A DNA stretch of 64,000 nucleotides from Tanypteryx hageni. Its lineage: Eukaryota > Arthropoda > Insecta > Odonata > Petaluridae. This document shows positions 1 through 12,950 of the stretch, piece by piece. Both the position numbers and the translations under genes were made by a program. The notes beneath the pieces were generated by a model. That model searched no databases and was not told the origin of the DNA. It saw only the letters and a list, made by a program, of their open reading frames with translations. Within the stretch, counting starts at the first letter, position 1. The number at the start of each line of letters is the position of its first letter. The stretch covers positions 64,418,682-64,482,681 of the forward strand of contig CM054116.1 in the NCBI GenBank assembly GCA_028673005.1. Direction: 5' to 3'.

Positions 1-894
1 ACATGTCTCTTTATTGCTGGCAAATATGAGGAACTATTTGGGCCTGACGTCTGTGATCTGGTTTTCATGTCTCAGGGAGCTTGCACTAAATCAGAAATTA
101 TTGAAATGGAATGTAAAATACTATCAACCTTAGATTTCAATCTTGGAAGACCTCTGCCTATTCATTTTCTTAGACGCTTTAGTAAAGCAGCGAAGGTGAA
201 GAAAACATTTTATTTTTTATGCCATCTTAGTCGCAGAGTTTTTATACATTTGTATTTTAACAGGCGGAAGCATATCATCACAATCTAGCCAAATATATTA
301 TTGAGTTGGGGTTGCTGGAGTACAATTTGTGTCATCATCCTCCATCTCTTCTGGCTGCAGCGTCATTATATTTATCACTTTGGTAAGTTATTCGTTTAAT
401 TTTGAGCGTCTTCGATGTTTTTAAACTAGTTATTTTGCGAAATCGATCGTGCAAATAAATTTGCGTGGATGTTGCATTTACTATTATATTACTCTTTTCG
501 TTTAACATATGATAATCATCGAATTCCTTATGTTATTAAACATTTGTAATTATAATTTTTAGGTTATTCAGCGGTGATAAGTCGCTTACTGGAAAGTTAT
601 GGACTGACACTTTGGTATACTACTCTACGTACAAATTCTCAGAAATCAAGGATCTTGTCAAATCTCTTGCCGTGTTGCTCGTCAAAGCTGAAACGGCGAA
701 ATATCAGGTAAATTTTCATTGGATGTAACGATAAATCGTGTTTATTCATTGCGCAGTGTTTGATTATAATTTCTCCAATTCAATTCAAGGCATTGAGGAA
801 GAAGTATTCGGCCAGCAAATACATGAAAGCGAGTACTCACAGCGTGTTGGTATCCACGCAATTGAAAAAATTAGCCGCGACATCGGCATGTTGA
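1..894 (+). CDS. CycB: Cyclin B, C-terminal part (last four exons; 5' part outside window)
   Basis: B-type cyclins bind and activate Cdk1 to drive entry into mitosis. Four exons are visible: 1-195, 264-382, 563-707 and 790-894 (stop TGA 892-894), joined by GT-AG introns of 68, 180 and 82 bp; frames and phases agree across all junctions and give 187 residues. The first exon reads CLFIAGKYEELF, the end of the first cyclin fold, then LGRPLPIHFLRRFSKAAK, the linker into the second fold, which is diagnostic of B cyclins. The next exons give the second fold (AEAYHHNLAKYIIELGLL, then HHPPSLLAAASLYLSLW, and WTDTLVYYSTYKFSEI). The last exon gives the usual basic tail (KKYSASKYMKAS). Cyclin B3 was considered, but the B3 linker differs (LGIPLSYRFLRRYA type). 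The destruction box and N-terminus lie upstream of the window. Confidence 0.93.
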
Positions 895-1024
895 TGCTGC
901 CATTTCGTGGTAGACCGTGACGGCATTGATTCTTTTTGGAATCGGACGATGCCTTCATTTTAACTTGTTTTACTGTATCATTCCTGTGAATATTTTTTAA
1001 CTATTTTTTTGTGATTATGCCCGA

Positions 1025-1079
1025 AATAAAATTTGAATTTTGTATGACTGGGCGAATCTTTTTGTAGTTTTATAATAAA
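1025..1079 (+). terminator. Cyclin B polyadenylation signals
   Basis: Two canonical AATAAA hexamers occur at 1025-1030 and 1074-1079, 131 and 180 nt after the cyclin B stop codon. Either could direct 3' end formation, giving a short 3' UTR; the cleavage site itself cannot be read from the sequence. Confidence 0.6.
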
Positions 1080-1083
1080 GATA

Positions 1084-4000
1084 ATTAATTATACTAGTGT
1101 GATAATTACTGGTTACAAGTACAACAAATCAAGATATGCGAGATCAATTTTACAAACCGCATTTAATGCAAGCATTCAAAGGTTTCCGACTGTTTCTGAC
1201 CGAAGCTTGCAAATTTCGTTAGTCATTTTTGTTCACAACTCCCTCTTTACGAAATTATGTGAAACTCGTGACCTAGTGAATGGGCTGAAGAATGATGTAT
1301 TTATGTTTATGTGGTAAAATTCTTGTGTGTTAATTTTCAAGGTACGTGTAATCATATTAACAGAAAATTTGGTCTGTAAATTGTTAATATCTCTAATTTC
1401 ATGCAAGTTTTTATTCTTATAATAAATCGTCAAAATAGTTGGAATGTTATTCAAATTTTTGTTTTGTGCATGTTTTGACATATTGGTAATTTTTTCCGGA
1501 TATTGTTACTTGATATGTAAAATATTGTTTAAATTGGTTTTAAAATGAAATTATTTCACGATCTTGATCGAAGTGCTTTCTTTATGTTAAATCTCTTAAA
1601 AATTATTCTGAATGTATGTCCAGTCGTGATTTGGGACTAGTACGTTTGTTTTAAAACGATTGCTTTATGTATTTTGACAACTTCAGGTCGTGATTTGTAC
1701 TTAAGATTTTACCGCCGGTGTTTGCAAGTTGTATATGCGAGAGAGAATTAAATCGGCTATATGTGGTTCTCGGTTAACGTTCGTTGATGGTTCTAAGTTT
1801 TTTATTGTTCAGGAAATATGCACTTAAACTAACTCGTAATTAGGATTGTGAGAAACAGGTGGTTTTACGGTATAACCTGCTTGTAGAATTTCTATTGGTT
1901 AGGTTAAGAAAATGGTCAAATGTTTATTTTAATAACTTTTACTGTTTATTTAGCACCTTTGATGCATAATTCAATCTGGGTGAATCTAGTGTAGTATTTT
2001 TATTTAGTATTTGCTCGTAAGTATATGCGTAAATTACATTGTTTATGCAATTTCATCTTATAGTAAATGGTTTTCCCTTGTCTTTAGGACGTTTATTTGG
2101 CATAAAACCAAGCTTGTACTGAGTCACTGAAATAACAGTGCCTTCTGATTCCAGGGATAATTCATTCATCTGCACATTCGGCTGTAAGTTTAGTCTTTGT
2201 CATTATTTATCAATTATATTGCATTGGCTTTACTATTTTTAGTATTATTAATATAATTCAGACATTTTAAAATGTGTTGCAATTGTATGATATAACTACG
2301 GAAAATAATAATGAATGGGCTTAGAATGCATCATTTTATTGAGAAATGTTGAAGTTGATGTGTTTTGGATATCAGGTATTTGTACCTTTCAGATCCTCAT
2401 GCTTGGAAATATGAAAGGTAAACCCGAGCAAATGTGTTTTTGATTATGCATGAATGTATTTGTATAGTTTTGAGGAAATATTTGTTTCGTTACCCATTAT
2501 GTGTAATTAATCCTCATGCAAAGCATGGTCCATGTGACTGATATTTGGAATAAACTGTGACATTTTGCTTTAAAAGTATTCCTTAAAGTATAGCAAGTAG
2601 ATATTAATGGATGGCTTTGTAGAATATTTCCTGCATTTCTCTGCAAGTGTCCACATGTGAACAAAAAGACTAATGAAATGCAGTATTTCTTTGTCGTAAT
2701 GGTCATAGTTGACCAATTATGACTGTGATAGTATTTTGTTCTTGATATTTTTATGTTAAGTATGTTCAAGTATGTGATTATAAGATTCTTAGTTTCTCAA
2801 TATTTTGGCTTTGTTTCTTGAAAAATCTGTTATACTCCAGCAATAAGATTTTCATCAATAAATTGTTCCGGGAAAGTTTTTCAATGGACATTTTACATTG
2901 TTTACCATTAACAAAATTTTACTTAGAAAACATAAGTTGACTTGTTTATGTTCGCTGTTGCAATTTTTAGCTGTAATGTCACTAATGGGATTTATGTAGT
3001 TCTTCAACTTTCATATTTATTTATGGTGCATTTTTGAAGTTGTTCATTCAGTTACAAATATTGATTTGGCAGTTGTATATTTTAATGTTTTGTATAAATA
3101 AGATTTTGTTCTTATGACTAGAGCAACTTGAGGCATTTTTCTATCATCCTGGTTAAAAGTAAATTATTTAAACCAGTTAAAAGTTTTTGATAAAGCTTTC
3201 ATGGTTGCAAAATAATTTTTATTGACACTATATGTTAATAGCCATAATGTATTTGCATAACTTATAGTTTGACAATTTCTTAATATTTTTCCAAACATGT
3301 TCTGGTATGTAAATCACGTCAGCCATTTGATCATGCAAAAAATTTTATAGTCGAGCAGCTCGGGCAAAATGTAAAGTAATATAAATTTTATATTTTGCCA
3401 GAGCGGCATAAATAAGTGAAAGTTATCCTATAATCATTTGGAAGATATTATGCTTGTTAAGAATTCTATGTATATATATATATATTGTTGAGATAAATTC
3501 CTATTCAAATAAGATTTGAAATTTCTGTGCCTACATTTTGACTTCAAAGAATGGCATTGAATGTATTTCAAAAAGTTTATTTTGATAACCCATTAATAAA
3601 TTGTTTTGGAAGTCATTTTACTATCTAAATAACTAAAACTAAATAATTGGCATTTTTTGCCACAAAAGATATTAGTCCTTATAATTAATGTGAAGGAAAT
3701 TGATGTTATGAGCTATTCAAGGATCATGGAGGTTACTTCTCTTTTATTTTTAAAACATATTATTTAGATATTATGCATTATGCGATATCCGTGCATTAAA
3801 ACTTCTTGTCTTTTCAATCTTAGAAGAATACAACAATATTTTTGTCTTTATTCAGTCCAACTCTGAAGTCATATTTTGAAAGTTGGCAGCAAATGTTTTG
3901 TGGCCTTTGAAGTTTTTGTAGACTTGACATTAGATATGAAAATTTGCAGTAAGTAATATTTCCATATTGATTGGCACAACTTTTGCATGAGCACATCTGG

Positions 4001-6480
4001 ATTACTTGTTAAAAAGTTGCTCTGAAAGCCTTGAGCTACAGTGGTGCAAGTCATTTTGACTTCTCTTTAAAACAGCTTCTCCTCAAATTCAAAGCATTTG
4101 CACAAGATTTCACGTGTCTTAAGCACAATCATCTTAAACATTAAGAAACCTACGTATTATAACAGTAATTACACTATATTCATTGTGCATGTATAAAGAC
4201 CTGCAGATCATTTTGATTTGGACAACATTAGTTTTATGACATTTAAACATTTGCTAACTATTATTTATCTATGATTGGAGTTTACTTTGTTTTTTTCATG
4301 TACAGAATTGTAATTGTGAAAAAATTTGGATTTGAGATCCTGAAATATATGCACATTTTTGTTCCTGTATGTCCAAAATAGTTTTTTTGTAATTCTGTCT
4401 GTCGTCTGTGCATGTCTCTTAAGGGCAAAATTATTTAGCAGAATCTGAAGTTCTCTTATTTATGACAGAATCTCCTGGAAAAAAAGATAATTGAAAATGA
4501 ACCATATCGTGCAAAAATGTCAGGTAGTTTATCCTCATTGATTTAATTGGAAATGGCTTCAAGGATTTTGATTTAATTTCATCCAGTTATAGTTTTGCTG
4601 CCATAAGTTAGTCTTCAAAGGCTAGATGTTGCAAAAGATGTAACTCGTACAGTGATGTAATTTATTGCCAAGCTCTCCTCACTCCTCGGGCGTAATGCTT
4701 TAACTTCATGATTAGAAGCTGTCTCCTTTCCTCATCCTTTTATGTTCACTCATGTCTCTCATGAGTAACCACCATGATACAAACTGGTGATAATATTTTT
4801 CACTGATAAATATGTATTAATGTAACCAGAAACATTTCTATGGATTAGAACCGTACGGATATGAGAAAGTTGGTGCAATGTATGCCTCCGAGAGAATTTT
4901 ATGCTGTTAGTGATGATAGTTAGTTATGATAAGTGATTGATATAATTTAACAAGTTTTGTTTTCGAATGAAAATTTTCAGTCTTGCATGTTGAGCTTTTA
5001 GTCCTAAAAAAATGCTTAGACTATATTTTCACTTTTGTGACTGATGGTGCAAAGTATAATCCAGTCTAGTGAAGTATCTGCAGCATCAAATGCAACAAAC
5101 TGAAGAAATCAGTACTAAAAATGTGGTCTTTGTGGAAAAATTGCTGATCCCTGCCCTAGGCCAAAAATGCACTATGCTACAAATAAGAGTACCCCACTCT
5201 GGTCCTTGGCTGTTTTTCCACCATGTTGGCCATTTCAAGAGTGAATACCCACATTCGGCATTGCTCATATAAGGAAAAAGATCAAATTGATCGCCTTGTG
5301 CTCTCAAATATTTCTGGGAATGAATCTTCAATAGGAACACTTAAAGTAATTGCTATACTGTGCGATGCTTGAAATTGAAATGAAAACAATTATCAGTTCC
5401 ATTCTTCAGAAACTGAACCTAGAAAAGGGAAAACCTGGAGTCATCCATCCTAGAAAATGAATGAAGTGACAAAACTGAAAAAATTAGAACATCTTATGAG
5501 TGCATTAGGTGCCAGATTTCAATTTGCGATTAATATTTGCTGAGGTTTTGTATGAAATGTGTAAATATTGAAATGTTATCAATAGCATTTGGCATTTCCA
5601 ATTTAAATTTACAGTAATTAGCAACATCCTGTAGATATTTATTTCTTGAATATTCAAAATAAGTTTTTTTTTTTAGATTTTTGAGGCGAATGATTGCTCT
5701 TTAATTTCAGAAAGACCAAAGAAAAATGTGAACTAGTTTTTCTTGCTCCTTTTCTTACATTTTCCATGTAAGTACTTCAGTAATTTTAGGAATTACATAA
5801 AGGAAAGGAGATGATAGTAATTTGTACAAATAGGATTCTTATTTTTTTGTCTAGCTTGATTGCATTATTTCTACTTTTTGTCACTACTGAAACATTTTTA
5901 CTCATAAAATTTCTTTGGTTGGTTATGCATGAATTGTATTATTTGAACTTAATATTACAGTGATGTTATTTTTTAACAGTTATTAGTAACCTTTTGTGTA
6001 AGGATTTAGGTGATCATTTTCTTTATGTAAATAGAAATTATTGATATTTGAGCATTGTTTGAGATTGAAGCTTAAGGTCCAAATTTTAGGAATTCATGTC
6101 TTTCTAGACCGAAAACTAACTTTATTCCACCTAGTCCATAAAGTTTCACAGAATCTTATATTAATCTTTAGAAACCAATGTTTCTTATAGATAAGTGGCT
6201 TAATGTTAACATGTTTTGACTATCAAGTATTTACCTTAAAGCTCATTTTTTTCTCTCTTGGAAATTCATGTTAGTAGCTGTACTGAATGATTTATAAGCA
6301 GCACTATTATATTATGTGAACCTAATAAATCATGATTTTCAATATGTTGCTAAATGGTGCATTACATATGGTAATTCTCAAAGATTGAATGAAATTATCA
6401 TATGACCCATCCAGTCATTTTAGATGTCATATTTAAACATTTTTTTTAATTTTGACAACCCTTGCTCCAGGAGACTGTTA
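1084..6480. other. AT-rich intergenic DNA, no gene recognised
   Basis: No coding region, RNA gene or intact mobile element is recognised here. ORFs are all under 100 codons and of low-complexity AT composition. A short (TA)n tract lies at about 3470-3485. Part of the left edge may belong to a longer cyclin B 3' UTR. Confidence 0.6.
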
Positions 6481-6920
6481 GTAGTCCATTCAAAGCAGGG
6501 ATGTAACTATGGAGGGGCCAGGGTGGACCTTGGACCCCCATTGTTGCCCCTGCAAAATACTGCATTTAAAAATATGAATTAATGAAGTATTTTATGTGGA
6601 TAAGTTGTTCTTTGTTCCCAAATTTAGCATTATAAAATATTACAAATACATTCGAACAGAAAACTAAAATGATCATCTGTATTTCTGTGGCAAAAATAAC
6701 ACGTGTATGTACTAGACTATACCGAATCCGAGTCCAACAATAGTCGTTGCAATGGCAACAATCTCATAGCGAGTGATAAAAAACTGCAAAAACACCAATA
6801 TTTATGAGAAATTCAAAGAAATGTGATCGATTCCTAGTACAAATCCTGCTCCAATATTACAATTCTAAGGTATTTTAATGTGCAAGAGGAAATTATCCTG
6901 CACAATGAATTTCAGATTTC
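6481..6920. other. AT-rich DNA with a possible transposon end
   Basis: The tract starting at 6496 (CAGGGATGTAACTATGGAGG) resembles the terminal repeat of a miniature DNA transposon, but no matching opposite end or target duplication was found. Nothing else is recognised. Confidence 0.3.
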
Positions 6921-7090
6921 CCATGTAAATCAAATGGGAAGGAAGGTTCCTGGAATCGAACCTGAGACTTTCAATCTTCGCAACAAAAACTATCCTCGGG
7001 AGCTCGCCCCAAGTAACAAGAGATTTCCACCAAGTGTCATGAAAATCGGTCTATTGGTTCAAAAGTTAATAGGGGGGGGGCAGACAGACA
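6921..7090 (-). repeat. tRNA-derived SINE-like fragment
   Basis: On the minus strand this contains CAGGTTCGATTCCAGGAACC, a good match to the pol III B-box (GGTTCGANTCC). About 45 bp around it are recognisably similar to + strand sequence at 36401-36445 (GGGTTCGATTTCAGGAACC followed by a shared tail ending near ATTATCATTGG). The + strand side ends in a run of nine G and CAGACAGACACA, as seen at edges of old retroelements. No clear A-box is seen, so this is a degenerate fragment rather than a tRNA gene. Confidence 0.45.
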
Positions 7091-8689
7091 CAATGAAGAA
7101 ACTGTAAGCCTATTTCCATTCTGGAAAGTAGGCTAAAAAGAAATACATAGATTTGGTTTTCCATACTTCTGCTGAGATATTCCAGGTTGGCATCAATTTT
7201 GGTTGTCTCAATTCTATTATCTTCTAACTTTTTATCAGTTATCAAATCTCTGGTTTTAGTTTTTTGCAAATTTTAATTTTGAAAAAAGGCTTCACATCAA
7301 TATATGCTTCCGTAAAGTCGAACAATTTTTAAAGCATATTGTCTTGAAGCGAGGTATTTTTCAACTGTTATGCATTTGTTATACAACTCAATTTTTATTT
7401 CATCGCTTAAAAAATGTTCTGCAATTCATTATTGTATTGCGACTATATGAATTCTAATTGATTTTCTTCAGGAGCAGAACTCACATTGATGTAAAATGAG
7501 TTTGTGAAAAATTTCGAAAAGTTTATCATGTAGAGAAATTTCTCCAAATTGTTGGGAAGCACTTAAACAAAGTTGAAGTGATTATGCTTGTGTTTAAGCG
7601 AGTAAGAAGAGGTGGAAGCATGGTAAGATGTTTTTAGTTACTGCGGTGAATTTTTCTCGCGTTTCGAGCCAGGTGAGAATGGAAAACACCATTCTCACCT
7701 GGCTGGAAATCCGAGAAAAATTCACTGCATCCTTCGCAGGGAAAGCATCAGATCGTTTTTAGGTACTGTTATACAATGTATTTAATCGTTCTGCCGTTCT
7801 ACCATTTGGCTCTTCTTTTCATTTATTCATTGCCATTGCTGTTATTGTTGTTTGTTCCTCATTTGGTCGCTTTTTAAATGTATGATTTTGAATATTGTTT
7901 TTTAAAAATTTAAATCAAGAGAGTCGCATTATATCTCAAAATAGAAAGAACATGAAATCCTCAAAAAATATGCAAAAGAGCCATGGCTCGCAAACCACGG
8001 GTTGCCCAGGTCTGCTTTAGAGAATGGAATGTTTGTATATTATTTACATCTTCAAACGTACAAGCTAGGATTGTGATAGTTTGAGACTGGAATATCTGCT
8101 GCTGTGAATATTTTAACCAAAACTCATCTTGCGATTAGTACTGATTGCTCTGCCATTTTGCTCTTTTTAAATTGGTACTTATTACATTACACAGTATGGA
8201 TATTCATGAACAGATGGCAAATCATTTGTATTGTAGGATCCACATAAGTTGCAATTATGACATATACCAGAATTATTTACATCTTTTAGAGAATATTTTA
8301 AAATTATATTCACGTCATAGGTTTTCTTTAGGATGTAATGTACATTGTACATACTGTGTTTTGAATAATTTAAATCATTAGAAGAATTAATTATTTTCAC
8401 TGTTGGTATTCGAAGGAGATCACTTATAACAAAAAAATCTTATAATTTTAATTGAGAAAGAAATCATAAGACCATTTTAAAGCCTAGAAGTAAATTCTTG
8501 ATATATTGTATCATAGTGAATTTTAAGTACTTAATAGTGTTTGCCACAAATAGCAGGTAGTTTCAGGACGAATCCTCGAGTTTCGAATGGCTAATCTGAG
8601 TTAATGGTGGTCGTGAGGTCTGAGCAGCAGTCAGTTTTCAATGTGGTCCCAGCGCTTTAACACGAACCAATAGCAAGAAAGAATATTTA
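7091..8689. other. AT-rich intergenic DNA with transposon debris
   Basis: No gene is recognised. It contains the foldback at 7643-7728. A solitary hAT-like right end lies at about 8000-8014 (GGTTGCCCAGGTCTG), followed by CTTTAGAG as a possible target duplication; the partner left end was not found. The stretch around 7270-7320 reads as a fairly open minus-strand peptide but resembles no family that I can name. Confidence 0.4.
7643..7728. repeat. 86-bp foldback hairpin
   Basis: Long imperfect inverted repeat. The left arm GTGAATTTTTCTCG...CCAGGTGAGAATGG pairs with the right arm CCATTCTCACCTGG...CGAGAAAAATTCAC, leaving a loop of a few bases. The inner 14 bp and outer 14 bp of the arms are perfect, with a short mismatched bubble between. 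It is probably the remnant of a foldback or miniature inverted-repeat element. Confidence 0.7.
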
Positions 8690-8691
8690 TA

Positions 8692-8876
8692 CAGTCAAAC
8701 CCCGATTTAGCACCACTGCTTATCCATCATTTTCTGGTGATAAAGCAGGGATGGCGGTAACTTGAGGTACATGCTTGCTCTATGTAATCATGAGATGGAA
8801 GTTGTGTTCACAAGGATTCATGGGTGGAATATGAGGGTGGCACTGTATAGGGGGATGCTAAATCAGGGTTTAACTG
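8692..8876. mobile_element. pogo/Tigger-like miniature element, 185 bp
   Basis: The left end CAGTCAAACCCCGATTTAGC and the right end (reverse complement CAGTTAAACCCTGATTTAGC) form terminal inverted repeats of about 21 bp with two mismatches, and each is flanked by a TA dinucleotide (8690-8691, 8877-8878). A TA target and CAGTNAAACC-type ends are typical of pogo/Tigger members of the Tc1/mariner superfamily. There is no coding capacity, so it is a non-autonomous relic. Confidence 0.7.
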
Positions 8877-8878
8877 TA

Positions 8879-9693
8879 TATTAGTGCATCATTTTCAATG
8901 GATATGAATGTAACATCAACTTAGTAATTGACAGGGATGTGAACATTTTATAGTATTTTCAATGAGATGTTCCATAAAGAAATATTTTTTCATTATCAAA
9001 GTCACCAGTGAAAGTTTATATGGTAATTGGTTCACCGTAGATGCACAATTGTTTAGCATGCAGTAATTTTTGAGGTAGCATCAGTACTTTCTTCTATGTA
9101 TGCAGTGTTCTTTATGTACAATTTTTCCTAAATTTTTAAAAATTGTATGCACCATACATCCCTCTAATTTGCATGCTGTTATAAAATTGGTCCCCAATTT
9201 TGTAGGCAGTCTTACTTCCCACCAGAAAATTAACTCTGCATTTTTTGTTAGTCATGATTCTCATAATCCTAATTGCCTGCTGTATGAAATCATCTATTTA
9301 ATACCTCGAATTAAAATCTATCCAAATATATTTCTCATTTATCCTGTCCATTTCTTTTTTCTTCATTAGGTGAATACTGTAATAATGTTGATGTTTCCAG
9401 TTGTTTTGAGATTTTTACTCTCACCTAAAGAAGTATTGAAATGTACTTGGCATAGTTATTCTTTACTGGAATGATTGAATCTTCAGACAAAAATTTTGTA
9501 AAGAATGATACCTTATAATAAAAATTTTTCACATGTGAAGAATTTGAACTATTTCTTTTACTAACAATGGAAAACTCATGTAGTGTTCTATAATTGTTCC
9601 TTCAAACTATCATTTAATTTTTTAATATTAAGACTTCATAATTTATCCTTCTCATTTAATTCACATCTTTAGTATTGGACTAGTAGTCAAATC
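8879..9693. other. AT-rich intergenic DNA, nothing recognised
   Basis: Only short, AT-driven ORFs and no identifiable repeats. Confidence 0.5.
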
Positions 9694-9701
9694 CTTTACA
9701 G

Positions 9702-9874
9702 CTGGGGTTTCCAAACTGTTCCATGGAGCCCTAGAGTTCCACAAAAGCTACGTGGGGTTCTGTGAGAGAATGTGAGGGAGAGACCTGATATGTGCTGCCC
9801 TGGTGGTTAGGGTTCTGGGAAAAATTATTTTAAATAAAAGGGTTCCATGACTTCAGAATGTTTGAAAACTTTTG
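9702..9874. mobile_element. hAT-type miniature element, 173 bp
   Basis: Flanked on both sides by the perfect 8-bp duplication CTTTACAG (9694-9701 and 9875-9882). The ends CTGGGGTTTCCAAAC and GTTTGAAAACTTTTG are imperfect inverted repeats of about 15 bp. An 8-bp duplication and GTTTCCAAAC-type ends are usual for hAT elements. No transposase is encoded. Confidence 0.72.
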
Positions 9875-9882
9875 CTTTACAG

Positions 9883-12217
9883 TATATGAATTAAATATTG
9901 CTGAGATGTATTTGTTTTATATGCTGTGACTTCATCGAGATAATTTTAATTAGGTTATTTGACATAGATATTTTTATCATTCCTAGTAAAAGTGTTTGCA
10001 TAATCAGTTGGTTGCTGTATTGTCTTGCAAGTGTTTACAGTAGAAATATACAGAAACTTAAAAGTAACACTTCTTTCATGTCTTTTATTTTCCTAAATGT
10101 TGTTGTTAATGGAAAGGTATAAGGTAGAAAAGACTTTTGTAACTCCATTAATTTATATTGATGAAGTAAGTTTTTCATGTTTGTTTCTTTAAATATAGAA
10201 TTTTTTAAGATAATATTTAAGGAAGATTAGAAGTAGAATGAAGGCGAGTTGTAATTTGGAGTTCTTGGAGTAGTTTTAGTTCTAGCTAATTTATTCTCAA
10301 GTCAGTTACAGTGAAGTTTTTTCAGCCTTATGTCATTGAAGTAATTTTTTCATGGTATTATATTAAATATTTAAGTTATAGACATTTCTCTCTTCACTAA
10401 TTTTCATGCTTATTTTTATAGATGACCATTTGAGCAGTGTCTCATATTTTAATATTTAATATTATATTAGTTGGACATAGACTATCTATAATTATTATAT
10501 TAAGTGTCTCTGGAGTGCATGTCCCAATATATTTTAAACAAGGATTTATTTAGCTGAATGTTTGAAACTAAATCATTAAGAAAAAAATGGAAAATTGATG
10601 ATTCAAAGGAAACATCAATAATGAATTTGTGAGCTTTAATTTTTAATAGTGAGCGTCAGTCTATGAAAACCATTGGGATAGATTTTTTTTCATTTATAAT
10701 TGTAATAAATGAAATCCAAAGCTCTTTTGGAATGAAAAAGAAACAAAGGAATGCTTTCTATCTTAGCAAACAAAACTGTAGGCTCATGAATATTTATGTG
10801 GTTTGGTTGGACATACCTAATACCTTAACAGAAGTTCCACAGCTTGAAGGGTTCCATAGCCTTTACACAAATTTATGAACAGTAAGCACTGCCTGTATTT
10901 GAAGTAGTACAGAAAAATGCATATTGCTTCTAAAACACCTCTCAAATCACATCATGTTATTCTCTTAAGTAGTGAACAGTTTTGATGTGTTCTTGAATGG
11001 GACTTTTTCTGGTAATGTGAAAGGGCTGCAATCAAGTTGGAGAAATATGAGGCTTATAATTTGTGGCTCGGCCATATTTTGTTTTAAAGTGTTATATTTT
11101 TTTATCTGTGCTCATGAATAGGCTATGCTCATCCGATAGGCACAAAATGGTTTCTTAAAGTTAAGGATCAGTTGATTACCACTGGGAATAGCTGCTTTGT
11201 AGCTGAAATGCATGTATGGTGTTTTCAATTTTTTTCTGCTTATTGTAGTTATCTCTCTCACCAATGTAAATGTTTTCAAGTTGTCCTATACTGAAAAAAA
11301 ACTAATGCTTTTAAATACATTTTTTTCGCGGATCATTTCCTAAAAGATAGATCTTCATAAGTTTATTTTATTGCTCCATGTTAATAAACTCCACTTGGGA
11401 AGGCTTGACATTGTGGAAAGATTCCATGATAAAAATAAAACAATTACTTTTCAGTGGAAATCACAGTAATTGTTTTATTTCTATTGCTCCATATTGTTTT
11501 TGTGGATCATTTTGGACTTGTCTTTTTAGTCATGAACTGGGTTTCTTCGCCATAATCCTGTTTTTTATTATATTTAAATTTTATGGTAAGAAATTATTGG
11601 TTCTAGTTTTAAAAATTTATTTTGTTATTTTATAATACACCAATATCTACTATGAAATTATTTTTTCCATCGTCTTGTTGCAAGTTTTTATTAAATCTCA
11701 CATTCTTCGTTGCGTGGACATTAACTTCTCTCACAGTAAAACTGTTTCTTTGACTGTCATTGTAGTATAGGCACCCTTAAAGTATATTAATAGAGCAACC
11801 ACCTTGCTCAATGATCCTTTGAGGGAGTTAAATATATTTTTAATGTATCTTTGAATTGTACTCATGATTTTGCTGTCGCAATTATTTACCACGATGGATT
11901 CGTAGTTCTGAAAACTTGAAACGCTCTATAAAATGCCGAATTTCTAATAATGGCGATCACTTATGTTCAAGTGTTCTGTGTAGGTAACATTGTAGCGGCT
12001 AAGTGATATTTTCCCGCAATAGTTGGGATGACAAAATTATTGAAATTTCTGTAATAAGGGTGAGAAAATCAGCGCTAGAATATGAGTCAACGCATTTTTG
12101 CGAAAGAGTTGTACTAACCCCAACCTTTCCCATTCGAACGTGCTTTATCAACTCCGAAAATACTGGTCCTTGAATTTTACGTTCCATTTGTGACGTCGTT
12201 TAATGAGATTATCTCGT
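9883..12217. other. AT-rich intergenic DNA, no gene recognised
   Basis: No coding or RNA gene is identified. One perfect 16-bp inverted repeat lies at 11433-11448 / 11465-11480 (AAATAAAACAATTACT and its complement) with a 16-nt loop. The surrounding sequence repeats ATTGCTCCAT on both sides (about 11371 and 11483), which might be an old insertion scar. Confidence 0.5.
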
Positions 12218-12361
12218 GTGTGGTGTAAGGTGACCAACTTTTCAGGAAGCCAAGGAGGGAGACATTTTCAAATATTTACTCACTATAATAAGAAGCATAT
12301 TACAGTGGCGTGTTTATGGTGCATATATCGATGGGCGAGCCTTAGGTAAATAGATGTAATA

Positions 12362-12676
12362 CACGGGTTTTCACCCTCTTCTTGCTGACGTACCCAAGAG
12401 CATTTTTTGATCGTCGCGTACCCCTTGAAAGTGATAATGAAATGAATAACGTTATTTGTTCCGAATAACATTTGTATTATGGTAGATGTTTGTAGCATTA
12501 AATGTTTACAGTTTTGGCGTATTTTTCTGTTTTAGAACGTTATTTTTAGTCGTAACATCGCAACTATCGATTCCGAAGTTATGCATGAAAGACTAAGTAA
12601 GAAGAAAAATTTTAATCTTGAACACTTTCGCGTACCCCTTCAATACTCATGACGTGTCCCCGGTTGAAAACTCCTG
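12362..12676. mobile_element. hAT-type miniature element, 315 bp, nested
   Basis: The ends CACGGGTTTTCACC and GGTTGAAAACTCCTG are imperfect inverted repeats of the CAGGGGTTTTCAACC type. Flanks ATGTAATA (12354-12361) and ATGTCATA (12677-12684) agree at 7 of 8 positions. It sits entirely within the 12226-13118 element and is therefore the younger insertion. No coding capacity. Confidence 0.68.
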
Positions 12677-12819
12677 ATGTCATAAGTATCAGATAGCTTG
12701 GTGTGACTAGTGAGGGTGATCCGGACGATTTAAATGACAATTTGGGATATAAATCAAGATTTTTCAAAATACGGGACAAAAGTTGCGACTTCGAGAACAA
12801 GCAATTTAAAAAATATACT

Positions 12820-12950
12820 TGCCTCCGGTATCTCCAGTAGCCACAACAAGGTTAAAAAACCATATGCGCATTTCGGCTACGAAGCAGCCGTCTTCAGTGG
12901 TAATTCACCGAAAATAGATTCTTTTAGAATGAATCTATTTTCGGTGAATT
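12820..12950. repeat. Dispersed hairpin repeat, copy A
   Basis: One of four related copies in the window (others near 39381, 45860 and 58680). On the minus strand the core reads CTGAAGAC, then a 6-bp stem GGCTGC/GTAGCC with a 3-nt loop, then GAAATGCGC. It is followed on the + strand by a perfect inverted repeat: AATTCACCGAAAATAGATTC (12902-12921) and its complement (12931-12950) with a 9-nt loop. A short (CA)n tract follows at about 12956-12969. Confidence 0.7.

Noticed and set aside
1..894. Cyclin B3 or cyclin A instead of cyclin B
   Set aside because: The linker LGRPLPIHFLRRFSKAAK and basic C-terminal tail match cyclin B; B3 and A linkers differ.
8000..8022. Complete hAT element ending in GGTTGCCCAGGTCTG with CTTTAGAG duplication
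   Set aside because: No left partner with the same octamer was found.
12861..12900. A bona fide hammerhead ribozyme
   Set aside because: The core strands CTGAAGA and GAAA are present but stem II is offset by an unpaired C and no clear stems I and III or cleavage triplet were identified; kept only as a finding.
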